DNA of 64,000 nt from Streptacidiphilus sp. P02-A3a (lineage in GTDB: Bacteria; Actinomycetota; Actinomycetes; Streptomycetales; Streptomycetaceae): assembly GCF_014084105.1 (NCBI RefSeq), contig NZ_CP048289.1, forward strand, positions 2,241,922 to 2,305,921. The letters are read 5' to 3'. This document shows, in pieces, positions 17,260 through 26,855 of the stretch. A program made the translations under genes and the position numbers. Under the pieces are notes generated by a model, which searched no databases, had not been told where the DNA came from, and worked only from the letters and a program-made list of their open reading frames with translations. Every line of letters starts with the position of its first letter. Positions within the stretch are counted from its first letter, which is position 1.

Positions 17260-17275
17260 GTAAGTGTGCACTTAC
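17260..17275 (+). promoter_or_regulatory. Palindromic site upstream of bfr
   Basis: GTAAGTG-TG-CACTTAC is a perfect 7-bp inverted repeat located 68 bp before the bacterioferritin start. It does not match the iron box. It is a candidate operator for an unknown, possibly redox or iron regulator. Confidence 0.4.
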
Positions 17276-17343
17276 TGGACGTAGTCGATCTGTGGTGCGA
17301 GGATGCGCCAAGCATCGGCTACCCGGAAAGGAATCGCGCTGCC

Positions 17344-17826
17344 GTGCAGGGTGACCCTGAAGTAATCGAATTCCTCAACGAGCAGTTGACGGCGGAGCTC
17401 ACCGCCATCAACCAGTACTTCCTGCATTCGCGGATGCAGGAGAACAACGGGTGGACGAAACTCGCCGAGTACACCCGGCACGAGTCGTTCGACGAGATGA
17501 AGCACGCGGAGGTGCTGACCGACCGGATCCTCTTCCTGGAGGGGCTGCCGAACTACCAGCGGCTGTTCCACATCCGGATCGGCGAGACGGTCAAGGAGAT
17601 GTTCGAGGCCGACACCCAGGTCGAGATCGAGGCCATCGACCGGCTGCGGCGCGGGATCGTGGTGATGCGGGCCAAGGGCGACATCACCTCGGCCAAGATC
17701 TTCGAGGACATCCTCAAGGACGAGGAGCACCACATCGACTACCTGGAGACCCAGCTCCAGCTGGTCGAGAAGCTCGGCGACGCGCTCTACATCGCCCAGC
17801 TGATCGAGCAGCCCGAGACCTCCTGA
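17344..17826 (+). CDS. bfr: Bacterioferritin
   Basis: The 160-residue ferritin-fold protein forms 24-subunit shells that oxidise and store iron. The ferroxidase ligands are all present: Glu18, Glu51, His54, then Glu and Glu/His in helices C and D (Asp-Glu-Glu-His-His-Ile-Asp). Met52, the haem ligand at the subunit interface, marks it as bacterioferritin rather than ferritin. GTG 17344 follows GGAAAGGA; the longer frame to 17266 would add an unlikely tail. Bfd, its release partner, is upstream. Confidence 0.95.
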   Translation: MQGDPEVIEFLNEQLTAELTAINQYFLHSRMQENNGWTKLAEYTRHESFDEMKHAEVLTDRILFLEGLPNYQRLFHIRIGETVKEMFEADTQVEIEAIDRLRRGIVVMRAKGDITSAKIFEDILKDEEHHIDYLETQLQLVEKLGDALYIAQLIEQPETS

Positions 17827-17898
17827 GCCACCTCGGGCCCTCTACACCCCGACTGCCCCTCCGCGCGGGCTTTTCACCGGATCTGTCACCATGGGGAC

Positions 17899-18537
17899 AT
17901 GGGTCAGTCCGAGAACGAGCAGGCCAGGGCCCACGCCGACGGCTCGGCCGGGCTCCCGCCGGGGCAGCGGGAGCAGCGCGGCTGGCCGGTGCTGCACTAC
18001 GGTCCGGTGCCTCGGTTCAAGCCGCGGACCTGGGACTTCCAGGTGTTCGGGGCGACCGGGGACGGCGCCAAGACCAGCTGGGACCATGAGCGCTTCATGG
18101 CCCTGCCGCGGGTGGCGGTCACCGCCGACTTCCACTGCGTGACCCGCTTCTCGATGCTGGGCAGCCGCTGGGGCGGCGTGGCCGCGCGGACCGTGCTCGA
18201 CCTGGTCCCGCCCGCCCCCGGCACCACCCACGTCATGGTCTGGGCGGAGTACGGCTACAGCGCCAACCTCCGGATGGCCGACTTCGCCGCTCCGGAGACG
18301 GTCTTCGCGACCCACCGCAACGGCGAGGCGCTGACCGTCGAGCACGGCTTCCCGGTCCGGCTGGTCGTCCCCGGGCTGTACGCCTGGAAGGGCCCCAAGT
18401 GGGTCCGCGCGGTCGAGTACATGACCGCCGACCGGCGCGGCTTCTGGGAGGAGCGCGGCTACCACAACCTCGGCGACCCCTGGGCCGAGCAGCGCTTCTC
18501 CTACCAGGAGGAGCCGGGCGAAGGACCGGAGTTCTGA
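17899..18537 (+). CDS. Sulfite oxidase-type molybdopterin oxidoreductase
   Basis: This 212-residue protein is a compact form of the sulfite oxidase/MsrP molybdopterin domain. Cys80 in Asp-Phe-His-Cys-Val-Thr-Arg-Phe-Ser is the cysteine that binds molybdenum, and the Gly-Leu-Tyr-Ala-Trp-Lys-Gly-Pro-Lys block is typical of this family. There is no Tat signal, so it appears cytosolic, unlike MsrP; the substrate is unknown. Only 72 nt separate it from bacterioferritin, but no shared function is evident. Confidence 0.82.
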   Translation: MGQSENEQARAHADGSAGLPPGQREQRGWPVLHYGPVPRFKPRTWDFQVFGATGDGAKTSWDHERFMALPRVAVTADFHCVTRFSMLGSRWGGVAARTVLDLVPPAPGTTHVMVWAEYGYSANLRMADFAAPETVFATHRNGEALTVEHGFPVRLVVPGLYAWKGPKWVRAVEYMTADRRGFWEERGYHNLGDPWAEQRFSYQEEPGEGPEF

Positions 18538-18607
18538 CCGGGTCCGGCAGGCCGACCGCCCGGCAAACCGGTTGCCCGGCGGGCGGCGGGTTCGGCAGGA
18601 TCACGGG

Positions 18608-19168
18608 ATGGAGCACCCACCCGAGACCCTGAGCCGTGACCTGGTCCTGCTGCGCCGCTACCGGCGGGACGACCTCGACCCGCTCGACCGGGTGATCACC
18701 GAGTCGCTGGAGCACCTGCTGCCGTGGATGCCCTGGGCGTCCGGGCACTGCCGCGAGGCGGTCCGGGACTACCTGGAGCGGGCGGAGCGGGACTGGGAGT
18801 CCGGCGCGGCGTACAACTACGCGATCACCACCGGCGGGGTGCTGGTCGGCAGCTCCAGTCTGATGCGGCGGATCGGCCCGGGCGGCCTGGAGGTCGGCTA
18901 CTGGCTCCACCCCGGCTGGACCGGCCGGGGCCTGGTCACCATGACCGCCGCCGCGCTCACCCGCGCGGCCTTCGACCTGCCCGGCACCACCCATGTGGAG
19001 GTGCACCACGACGAGGCCAACCTGGCCAGCGGTGCGGTGCCGCGGCGGCTCGGCTTCACCGTGGTCGCCCGGACCACCGACCCGGAGCGGTCGGCGGCCC
19101 CGGCCGAGACCGGGATCGACGTCGTCCAGCGGATCGACCGCGCCGGCGCGGCGGCGCTGCCGGTGTGA
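18608..19168 (+). CDS. GNAT family N-acetyltransferase
   Basis: The 186-residue protein resembles the RimJ/RimL group, which acetylates protein N-termini or small amines with acetyl-CoA. It has the early Leu-x-Leu-Leu-Arg strand, Leu-Glu-Val-Gly-Tyr-Trp-Leu-His-Pro, and the acetyl-CoA loop Gly-Trp-Thr-Gly-Arg-Gly-Leu. In the last motif the usual Asn-x-Ala-Ser is present as Glu-Ala-Asn-Leu-Ala-Ser. The substrate cannot be predicted. The ATG at 18608 has no ribosome site; a -10-like CAGGAT ends 6 nt before it and TTGCCC lies 19 nt further up, which suggests a leaderless mRNA. It converges on the nitroreductase gene. Confidence 0.82.
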   Translation: MEHPPETLSRDLVLLRRYRRDDLDPLDRVITESLEHLLPWMPWASGHCREAVRDYLERAERDWESGAAYNYAITTGGVLVGSSSLMRRIGPGGLEVGYWLHPGWTGRGLVTMTAAALTRAAFDLPGTTHVEVHHDEANLASGAVPRRLGFTVVARTTDPERSAAPAETGIDVVQRIDRAGAAALPV

Positions 19169-19190
19169 GCCGGTCAGCCGCGGCCGGTGG

Positions 19191-19895
19191 TCACCAGCGG
19201 TCGCGGTGCAGCACCTCGGCCACCGGTCGGCGGTCCACCGGACCGAACGGGTCCAGCGGCCAGCCGATCGGGATCACCGCGAAGGTGTGCACCTCGGAGG
19301 GGATGCCCAGGGCGGCCTTCCACTCCCGCTCCAGCATCAGGTGCCAGATGGTCAGGCTCGCGCCCAGGCCCAGCGTGCGCGCCGCCAGCAGCAGGTTCTG
19401 CGTGCCCGGGTAGACGCTGGAGGCCTCCGCCAGCAGGCTGATCCGGCCGCCGTGCGCGGCCAGCCGCCCCAGCCCGGCGGTGCCGAGCTGGGTGACCACC
19501 CCGCGCAGCCCGTCCAGGTCGGCGTTCACCTTCGGCAGGTGGTAGCACGGGATGACCAGGGCCGGGGTGTCCGCGAAGTGGTCGCGCTGGTACTCGATCT
19601 CGGCCCGCATCAGTTCGTAGGACTCGTCGTCCATGGTCGCCGCGAGGGTGCGGCCGACCGAGGCGATGTAGGCGTCGACGCAGCGCGTCCACAGCGGGGC
19701 CAGCCCGGCCATCACCTGGCGGTCCGTCACCAGGACGTACTGGTAGTCCTGGGCGTTGGACCCGCTCGGCCCGTACACCGCGGCCTGGACGAGTCTTTCC
19801 AGCATCTCGTCCGACACCGGTTCGGTGCTCAGACGGCGCATGGCCGGCATGGTGGCCATGCTCTCGAAAAGGTCAGCCGGGGCAGGTGAGCTCAT
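19191..19895 (-). CDS. Nitroreductase family FMN-dependent oxidoreductase
   Basis: The 234-residue protein has the nitroreductase fold motifs: an early Met-Arg-Arg-Leu with following helix, Gly-Pro-Ser-Gly-Ser-Asn-Ala-Gln for FMN phosphate binding, and the late Gly-Leu-Gly-Ala-Ser-Leu block. Members reduce nitro compounds, quinones or flavins with NAD(P)H. ATG 19895 is preferred because it lies 8 nt after a -10-like TAGGCT (19909-19904) and so may be read from a leaderless mRNA; the ATG at 19901 would fall before the expected transcription start. No link to neighbours is evident. Confidence 0.82.
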   Translation of the reverse strand: MSSPAPADLFESMATMPAMRRLSTEPVSDEMLERLVQAAVYGPSGSNAQDYQYVLVTDRQVMAGLAPLWTRCVDAYIASVGRTLAATMDDESYELMRAEIEYQRDHFADTPALVIPCYHLPKVNADLDGLRGVVTQLGTAGLGRLAAHGGRISLLAEASSVYPGTQNLLLAARTLGLGASLTIWHLMLEREWKAALGIPSEVHTFAVIPIGWPLDPFGPVDRRPVAEVLHRDRW

Positions 19896-19915
19896 GCCCA
19901 TGAAGCCTACCGATC

Positions 19916-19942
19916 AGCCCCCGCCCGGCTGAGGGCGGGGGC
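19916..19942 (-). terminator. Terminator of the PASTA kinase gene
   Basis: GCCCCCGCCC and GGGCGGGGGC form a 10-bp stem around a 6-nt loop, located about 50 nt after the kinase stop. Confidence 0.6.
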
Positions 19943-19993
19943 CGCCGACGCGGCCGGGGAGCCGCCGTTCAGCCCCCCGGCGACCGCCGCCGG

Positions 19994-21979
19994 TCAGAAC
20001 AGGGTGATGGTCACCGTGCTGCCCTGGGCCGCCTGGGCGCCCCCGCTCGGGTCCTCGGTGGCCACCGTCGGGTCGCCGAAGGGCATGAACTTGTGCACCT
20101 TCACCGCGAACCCGGCCGCCGTCAGGGCCGCCCGGGCCTGCGCCTCGTCGTCCCCGGTGACGTCCGGCACGGTCACCTGCACCGGGCCGTCCGACACCGT
20201 GAGCGAGACCGGCGAACCGGCCGGGGCCGAGGTGCCGGACGGGCTCTGGCTGACCACCGAACCGGCCGCCACACCGGAGTTCACGTAGACCGGGTTCACC
20301 TGGGCGGCGAACCCGGCCGCGCGCAGGTCCGCCATGGCCTGGGCGACCGGCTCGCCGACCACGTTCGGCAGCGAGGCGGGCGGGACCCCGTTGCTGACCA
20401 CCAGGTCGACCACGGTGTTCGGCTGCTCCTTGGTCCCGGCCGCCGGATCGGTGCTGATCACGTCGCCCGCCGGGACGCCGCTCGGCTGCTGGGTGACCTG
20501 GCCGACGACCAGTCCGGCGCCGGTGATCGCCTGCTTGGCCGCCGCCAGCGACTTGCCGGCCACGTTCGGGACGGCGGGCCGGTTCGGGCCCTTGGAGACG
20601 TCCAGCACCACCGAGGAGTCCTTGCGGACCCGGGTGCCGGAGACCGGCTCGCTGGCGATCACCTGGCCGACCGGGACGTTCGGGCTGAACTGCTGGCTCA
20701 CCGAGACGGTCAGCCCGTCCGCGCGCAGCGTCTGCGCCGCCGCGCTCTGGGCCTGCCCGGCCAGGCTCGGCAGGGTCAGGTACAGCGCGCCGTTCAGCAC
20801 CCAGGTCGCCGCCCCGGCGACCAGGCCGAGCAGCACCACCACGCCCAGCGGCAGCATCCAGCGCGGACGCCGCCGGGACCGCCCGCCCGGCGCGGCCCGG
20901 CGGGAGGCGGGCGGGTCGAACCGCTCCGGCTCCTCGCGCCTGGGCATGATCAGGTCCGGCGGCAGCTCGTGCAGCCCCGGCATCACGCTGGTGTGGTTGA
21001 GCTGGGCGTGGTTCATCTGCCCGGCCGCCGCGACCGGCGGCAGGACGCTGGTGCGCTCCGCCGCCGGGGCGGCCAGCCGCAGGTGCAGCGTGGCGTCCGC
21101 GGTGGACGGCGGTTCCGCGTCCAGCTGGGCCGGGGCCAGTACCCGCCGGACCTGCTGGAGCACCGCCAGCAGCGCCACCGCGTCCGGCGGCCGGCGGGCC
21201 GCCTCGCGGGAGGTCGCGGCGACCGCTATGGCGTCCAGCTCCGGGGGCACCCCCGGGGCCAGCGTGGACGGCGGCGGCACGTCGGTGCTCAGGTGCTGGT
21301 AGATGACCTGCATCGGGGAGTCGCCGGTGTGCGGCTTGCTGCCGGTCAGCATCTCGAACAGCATCACCCCGCAGGCGTACACGTCGGTGCGCGGGTCGGT
21401 GTCGCCCTGCTGGATCTGCTCCGGCGACAGGTAGGCCACGGTGCCCATCACCTGACCGGTGGTCACCGAGCTCTCCCCGGTCATCGCCCGGGCCAGGCCG
21501 AAGTCGGCGACCTTCACCCGGCCGTCCTCGGTCAGCAGCACGTTCTCCGGCTTCACGTCCCGGTGCACCAGGCCCGCGCGGTGCGCCGCGCCGAGCGCGG
21601 CCAGCACCGGCTCCAGGATGTCCAGGGCGGTGCGCGGACTCAGCGCGCCCCGGTCCCGCAGCAGGTCGCGCAGCGTCCAGCCGGGCACGTACTCCATCGA
21701 CAGGAAGACCACGCCCTGGTCGCTGCCCTGGTCGAAGACGTTGACCACGTTGGGGTGCGACAGCCGGGCGACGGCCTTGGCCTCGCGGATGAACCGGGCG
21801 GTGAAGTCCGGGTCGGCGGCCAGCCCCGCGTGCATCACCTTCAGCGCGACCACGCGGTCGAGCCGGGTGTCCATGGCCCGGTAGACGGTGGCCATGCCAC
21901 CGGCGGCGATCCGGTGCTCGACCCGGTAGCGGCCGTCGAGCATCCGCCCGAGGAGGGGGTCGTGCACGGTCGTGTCCAT
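19994..21979 (-). CDS. PASTA-domain Ser/Thr protein kinase (PknB/PknL/PkaF type)
   Basis: This 661-residue receptor kinase has a cytosolic kinase domain at 18-275 (Lys47, catalytic Asp141 in His-Arg-Asp, Asp159 in Asp-Phe-Gly, activation loop with several Ser/Thr), a long juxtamembrane linker, one membrane helix at about 375-395, and four extracellular PASTA repeats to the end. PASTA domains bind muropeptides or lipid II, so it probably links cell-wall state to protein phosphorylation. The gene lies near a class II DAHP synthase and an Rv2175c-like gene, as for mycobacterial pknL, and corresponds by position to PkaF of S. coelicolor. The ATG has no ribosome site and follows a -10 by 7 nt. Confidence 0.93.
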   Translation of the reverse strand: MDTTVHDPLLGRMLDGRYRVEHRIAAGGMATVYRAMDTRLDRVVALKVMHAGLAADPDFTARFIREAKAVARLSHPNVVNVFDQGSDQGVVFLSMEYVPGWTLRDLLRDRGALSPRTALDILEPVLAALGAAHRAGLVHRDVKPENVLLTEDGRVKVADFGLARAMTGESSVTTGQVMGTVAYLSPEQIQQGDTDPRTDVYACGVMLFEMLTGSKPHTGDSPMQVIYQHLSTDVPPPSTLAPGVPPELDAIAVAATSREAARRPPDAVALLAVLQQVRRVLAPAQLDAEPPSTADATLHLRLAAPAAERTSVLPPVAAAGQMNHAQLNHTSVMPGLHELPPDLIMPRREEPERFDPPASRRAAPGGRSRRRPRWMLPLGVVVLLGLVAGAATWVLNGALYLTLPSLAGQAQSAAAQTLRADGLTVSVSQQFSPNVPVGQVIASEPVSGTRVRKDSSVVLDVSKGPNRPAVPNVAGKSLAAAKQAITGAGLVVGQVTQQPSGVPAGDVISTDPAAGTKEQPNTVVDLVVSNGVPPASLPNVVGEPVAQAMADLRAAGFAAQVNPVYVNSGVAAGSVVSQSPSGTSAPAGSPVSLTVSDGPVQVTVPDVTGDDEAQARAALTAAGFAVKVHKFMPFGDPTVATEDPSGGAQAAQGSTVTITLF

Positions 21980-21986
21980 CCCAGGG

Positions 21987-22016
21987 AGTTTAGTGCCTGC
22001 CGCGTCGCCGCAGGCA
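21987..22016 (-). promoter_or_regulatory. Kinase promoter with overlapping inverted repeat
   Basis: TAAACT (21992-21987) ends 7 nt before the kinase ATG. Directly upstream, TGCCTGC-N9-GCAGGCA (21994-22016) covers the spacer and -35 position, so a dimeric regulator bound there would compete with polymerase. Confidence 0.5.
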
Positions 22017-22111
22017 GCGCCCGAGCCGCCGCGGGGGCGCGTTGTCGCCCGGTTGTCACCCGCTCACCACCGGATGGTGACGGTGGCCGCGGCCCGGGAC
22101 CCGGCGACGCG

Positions 22112-23125
<1,014 letters not shown>

Positions 23126-23129
<4 letters not shown>

Positions 23130-24316
23130 CGGACGGCCTCCGTGAGCGTGCGGGCGGTGGGGACCGGCTCGGCGAACCGGCCGGGGCTGAACGGCGCGGC
23201 CACCGCGGGCAGGACGCCGGTGCCCAGGTACTCGGCCAGGGCGTCGGCGGTGACCGGGGTGAGCAGCACCCCGTTGCGGTGGTGCCCGGTCGCGGCGGCC
23301 AGGCCCGGCAACGCGGTCGGGCCGAGCAGCGGCGCGTTGTCCGGGGTGCCCGGGCGCAGCCCCGCGCCGGTCTCCAGCAGCGGCAGCTCGGTGATCCCGG
23401 GGACCAGCTCGTGCGCGTCGCGCAGCAGCTCGTACACCCCGCCCGCGGTGACCGTGGTGTCGAAGCCCTGCTCCTCCGTGGTCGCGCCGACCACCAGCTC
23501 GCCGTCGGCGCGCGGCACCAGGTACAGGTGCCCGCCGCGGACCACGGCCCGGACGTTGCGGGACAGGAACGGCCGGTCGAAGCGGGTCTCCATCCGCAGC
23601 CGCAGGATCTGCCCCTTCACCGGCCGCACCGGCAGCCGGGCCTCGGCCGGGATCCCGGGCAGCTCGCCGGACCAGCTACCGGCCGCCAGCACCGTCTGCC
23701 CGGCGGTCAGCAGGGTGCCGTCCTCGGCCCGGACGCCGGTGGCCCGGCCGCGCTCGACGGTCAGCTCGGCCGCCCGGGACGGGTGCAGCGCGACCCCGGC
23801 CCCGGCGCAGGCCGCCAGCAGCGCCGTGCCCAGGCGGCGGCCGTCGACCTGGTGGTCACCGGTCACCAGCAGCCCGCCCCGGACCGAGGGGGCCAGCATC
23901 GGTTCCAGCCGACGGCACTCGCGGCCGGTCAGCCACTGCGCCTCCAGGCCGAGCCGCTGCTGGAAGGCGTGCAGTTCCCGCAGTTCGGCGCGGTCGTCGG
24001 CGTCCAGCGCCACAGCCAGCGTGCCGCAGGCGCGGTAGCCCAGGTCGAGCCCGGTGGCCTGGCCGAGCTCGGCCGCGAAGGCGGCGTACCGCTCGTTGGA
24101 GGCGATCCCCAGCCGCAGCAACTCCTCCTCGCCGTACTGGAGTTCGGTGACCGGGGCGAGCATGCCCGCGGCCACCCGGTTGGCGCCGCGTCCGGGATCG
24201 GGGTCGAGCACGGTCACCGAGAGACCCCGCTGGGCGCTGCGCCAGGCCACCGCCAGGCCGATGATGCCGCCGCCGACGACCAGCACGTCGGTGGGGCCGG
24301 TACGGACGCGTGCCAC
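23126..24316 (-). CDS. thiO: Glycine oxidase
   Basis: The 396-residue FAD enzyme oxidises glycine to the imine used by ThiG in aerobic thiamine synthesis. It has a Rossmann start (Val-Val-Gly-Gly-Gly-Ile-Ile-Gly-Leu), Ala-Gly-Met-Leu-Ala-Pro, and the C-terminal Arg-Pro-Gly-Thr-Pro-Asp and Gly-His-His-Arg-Asn-Gly-Val-Leu-Leu blocks of the DadA/ThiO group. GTG 24316 follows AAGGGAG, which belongs to the closing stem of the TPP riboswitch. It leads the thiO-S-G operon. Confidence 0.94.
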
Positions 24317-24326
24317 GATTCTCGCG

Positions 24327-24427
24327 CTCCCTTCGCCGGCATGATCCGGATCAGGTTCGGACGGTCGCGGGCCGGGGCCTGTCGGCCCGGTTGCCCGCCT
24401 CTCAGCCCGGTTCGCCGGGCTCCCGTG
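24327..24427 (-). ncRNA. TPP riboswitch (THI element)
   Basis: Read on the minus strand, the region holds the two conserved blocks of the TPP aptamer: CTGAGAGG after the GGGAGCCCGGC stem, and CCTGATCCGGATCATGCCGGCGAAGGGAG split over the closing helix. The last bases (GAAGGGAG) are also the ribosome-binding site of thiO, 11 nt before its GTG, so thiamine pyrophosphate binding should hide the site and stop translation of thiO-thiS-thiG. Confidence 0.92.
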
Positions 24428-24501
24428 ATTGCCTTTCCACTGTAGTCCGGCTGTCCCACGTACAGTGACGGGGTAGTCCGAGCAGTGGGGGAGGCAGATC
24501 G

Positions 24502-25713
24502 ATGGTGCGACGAATCGTCGTGGTCGGGGCCGGAACGGCCGGAATGCAGACAGTGCTGGCGCTGCGCGGAGGTGGCTACCAGGGGGAGTTGCGGCTGGTC
24601 GGCGCGGAGCCGCGGGAGCCCTACGACCGGCCGCCGCTGTCCAAGGACGTGCTGCTCGGCAAGGCCGAGCACTCGCGCTTCGAGGTGGACTACGCCGAGC
24701 TCGACGTGGAACTGCTGCTCGGCCGCCGGGCGCTGGCCGTCGACCCGGCCCGCCGCACCGTGCGCACCGCGCCCGGCGACGGGACCGGGCCGGAGCTGGA
24801 GCTGGAGTACGACCGGCTGGTGCTGGCCACCGGCGCCCGGCCGGTCAGCCTGCCCGGCCAGCCCGCCTCCGCGCACCTGCTGCGCACCCACGACGACGCC
24901 GTCGCGCTGCGGGCGGCGCTGCGCCCCGGGGCCCGGGTGGTGATCGTCGGCGCGGGCTGGATCGGCGCCGAGGCCGCCACCGTGGCCCGGCAGCTGGGCT
25001 GCGCGGTCACCGTGGTCGAGGCCGCGGCGACCCCGCTGCCGGGCGCGCTGCCGCCGGAGGTCGGCGAGCCGATGCGGGCCTGGTACGCCGGGGCGGGCGT
25101 CGAGCTGCGCACCGGCTCCGGCGTCAGCGGCTTCGCGGCGGGCGCGGTGCTGCTGGCCGACGGCAGCGAGCTGGCGGCCGACGTGGTGCTGGTCGGGATC
25201 GGCGCCCGGCCCGAGACCGGCTGGCTCGCCGGTTCCGGCATCGCCCTGGACGAGCGGGGCGCGGTCGCCGCCGACGACCGGCTGCGGACCAGCGCGGACG
25301 GGGTGTTCGCGGTCGGCGACTGCGCCTCCTTCCCGTCCGACCGCTACCGGACCCGGCTCACCGTGCACCACTGGGACAACGCCATGCGCGGCCCCGAGGT
25401 GGCGGCGGCCAACGCCCTCGGCGGGGACGAGCGCTACGACCCGGTGCCGTACTTCTGGTCCGAGCAGTTCGGCCGGATGGTCCAGTACGCCGGGCAGCAC
25501 CGGCCCGGCGACGAGCTGCTGTGGCGCGGCGACCCCGGCGGGCCCGGGTGGAGCGCGCTGTGGCTGCGCGGGGACGTGCCGGTGGCGCTGCTGGCCGTGG
25601 ACCGGCCGCGCGACCTGGCCCAGGGGCGGCGGCTGGTCGAGCGGGCGACGCCGGTCGACCGGGTCCGCGCGGCCGACCCGGCGGTCCCGCTGAAGGAGGC
25701 CGTCGGCGGCTGA
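24502..25713 (+). CDS. FAD-dependent NAD(P)H oxidoreductase (ferredoxin reductase type)
   Basis: The 403-residue protein has the two-dinucleotide-fold layout of the putidaredoxin/rubredoxin reductase group: FAD motif Val-Val-Gly-Ala-Gly-Thr-Ala-Gly at the start, Tyr-Asp-Arg-Pro-Pro-Leu-Ser-Lys, a second Gly-Ala-Gly-Trp-Ile-Gly-Ala-Glu for NAD(P)H, and Val-Phe-Ala-Val-Gly-Asp-Cys-Ala. Such enzymes feed electrons to ferredoxins of cytochrome P450s or oxygenases, but no ferredoxin or oxygenase is next to it. ATG 24502 follows GGGGGAGG. It is divergent from the riboswitch-controlled thi operon. Confidence 0.85.
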   Translation: MVRRIVVVGAGTAGMQTVLALRGGGYQGELRLVGAEPREPYDRPPLSKDVLLGKAEHSRFEVDYAELDVELLLGRRALAVDPARRTVRTAPGDGTGPELELEYDRLVLATGARPVSLPGQPASAHLLRTHDDAVALRAALRPGARVVIVGAGWIGAEAATVARQLGCAVTVVEAAATPLPGALPPEVGEPMRAWYAGAGVELRTGSGVSGFAAGAVLLADGSELAADVVLVGIGARPETGWLAGSGIALDERGAVAADDRLRTSADGVFAVGDCASFPSDRYRTRLTVHHWDNAMRGPEVAAANALGGDERYDPVPYFWSEQFGRMVQYAGQHRPGDELLWRGDPGGPGWSALWLRGDVPVALLAVDRPRDLAQGRRLVERATPVDRVRAADPAVPLKEAVGG

Positions 25714-25776
25714 CCGGGACGCCCCGCCCGGCCTTCGTGGTGCGCGCGGGCCCCCGGGGATGGCAGGCTGTGGGGT

Positions 25777-26142
25777 GTGAGCCAGATTGATCCCAAGATT
25801 GACGCCCTGATTCCCGCCTGGATGTACATCCCCGACATCGCCGAGCAGTGGGGGGTGGTGGTTACCAAGGTGCGCCGTCTCGTCGACGACGGCACCCTGA
25901 TCGGCGTCCGCCGGGGCGAGAACAACGCGCTCCAGGTCCCCGCCGCCTTCATCGGCCCCAACGGCACCGTCAAGGGCATCTGCGGCCTGCTGACGCTGCT
26001 GCGCGACAGCGGCTTCAGCGACGAGGAAGCCCTGGAGTGGCTGTTCACCGACGACCCCTCGCTGCCGGGCACGCCCGCGCAGGCCCTGAACGAGAACCGG
26101 GGCACCGAGGTGAAGCGCCGCGCGCAGGCGATGGCGCTGTGA
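25777..26142 (+). CDS. Rv2175c-like winged-helix DNA-binding protein
   Basis: This 121-residue protein matches, from memory, the mycobacterial Rv2175c family: an N-terminal helical DNA-binding half ([19 protein letters not shown]) and a C-terminal helical half. Rv2175c is a substrate of kinase PknL, which is encoded beside it in Mycobacterium; here the PASTA kinase lies about 4 kb away with thiamine genes between. GTG 25777 stands 7 nt after a -10-like CAGGCT with no ribosome site, so the mRNA may be leaderless. Its stop overlaps thiE (GTGA). Confidence 0.85.
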   Translation: MSQIDPKIDALIPAWMYIPDIAEQWGVVVTKVRRLVDDGTLIGVRRGENNALQVPAAFIGPNGTVKGICGLLTLLRDSGFSDEEALEWLFTDDPSLPGTPAQALNENRGTEVKRRAQAMAL

Positions 26143-26816
26143 CCGTCGGCGCCCTGAGCGACGCCCTGCTGTACCTGTGCACCGACGCCCGCCGGGAGCA
26201 GGGCGACCTCGCCCCGTTCCTGGACGCGGTGCTGTCCGGCGGCGTGGACATCGTCCAGCTGCGGGACAAGGGCCTGGAGGCCCGGCAGGAGCTGGAGTAC
26301 CTGGAGGTCTTCGCCGACGCCTGCCGCCGCCACGGGCGGCTGCTGGCGGTCAACGACCGGGCCGACGTCGCCCACGCGGCCCGGGCGGCGCTCGGCCCCC
26401 GGCCCGAGGTGCTGCACCTCGGCCAGGACGACCTGCCGGTCCCGGCCGCCCGGGCGATCCTCGGCCCGGACGTGCTGATCGGCCGCTCCTGCCACGCCGA
26501 GTCCGAGGTGGACGCGGCGCTGCTGGAGCCCGGCGTGGACTACTTCTGCACCGGCCCGGTCTGGCCGACCCCGACCAAGCCGGGACGCCACGCCCCGGGC
26601 CTCGGCCTGGTCGCGTACGCGGCCAAGCGGACCGCCGAGCAGGAACAGGCCACCGCCCGGCCCTGGTTCGCCATCGGCGGCATCGACCAGGACAACCTGG
26701 AGCGGGTGCTGGACGCGGGCGCGCGCCGGATCGTCGTGGTCCGCGCGCTGACCGCGGCCGCCGACCCGCACGCGGCCGCCGCCGACCTCTCCCGCCGCCT
26801 GCGCGAACGCGGCTGA
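26139..26816 (+). CDS. thiE: Thiamine-phosphate synthase
   Basis: The 225-residue TIM-barrel enzyme joins HMP pyrophosphate and thiazole phosphate to thiamine monophosphate. The typical blocks are [27 protein letters not shown] and Ala-Ile-Gly-Gly-Ile. GTG 26139 overlaps the stop of the Rv2175c-like gene by 4 nt, so thiE depends on that gene for translation and is not under the riboswitch that controls thiO-S-G. Arg-Ser-Cys-His replaces the more usual Ser-Thr/Ser-Cys-His. Confidence 0.94.
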   Translation: MTVGALSDALLYLCTDARREQGDLAPFLDAVLSGGVDIVQLRDKGLEARQELEYLEVFADACRRHGRLLAVNDRADVAHAARAALGPRPEVLHLGQDDLPVPAARAILGPDVLIGRSCHAESEVDAALLEPGVDYFCTGPVWPTPTKPGRHAPGLGLVAYAAKRTAEQEQATARPWFAIGGIDQDNLERVLDAGARRIVVVRALTAAADPHAAAADLSRRLRERG

Positions 26817-26819
26817 TCC

Positions 26820-26850
26820 GGTCGGCGCCCCCGGACCGGGGGCGCCGACC
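26820..26850. terminator. Bidirectional terminator between thiE and the prenyl synthase
   Basis: GGTCGGCGCCCCC (26820-26832) pairs with its complement at 26838-26850 over a 5-nt loop. It lies between two convergent stops and can serve both strands. Confidence 0.75.
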
Positions 26851-26855
26851 GCCGG

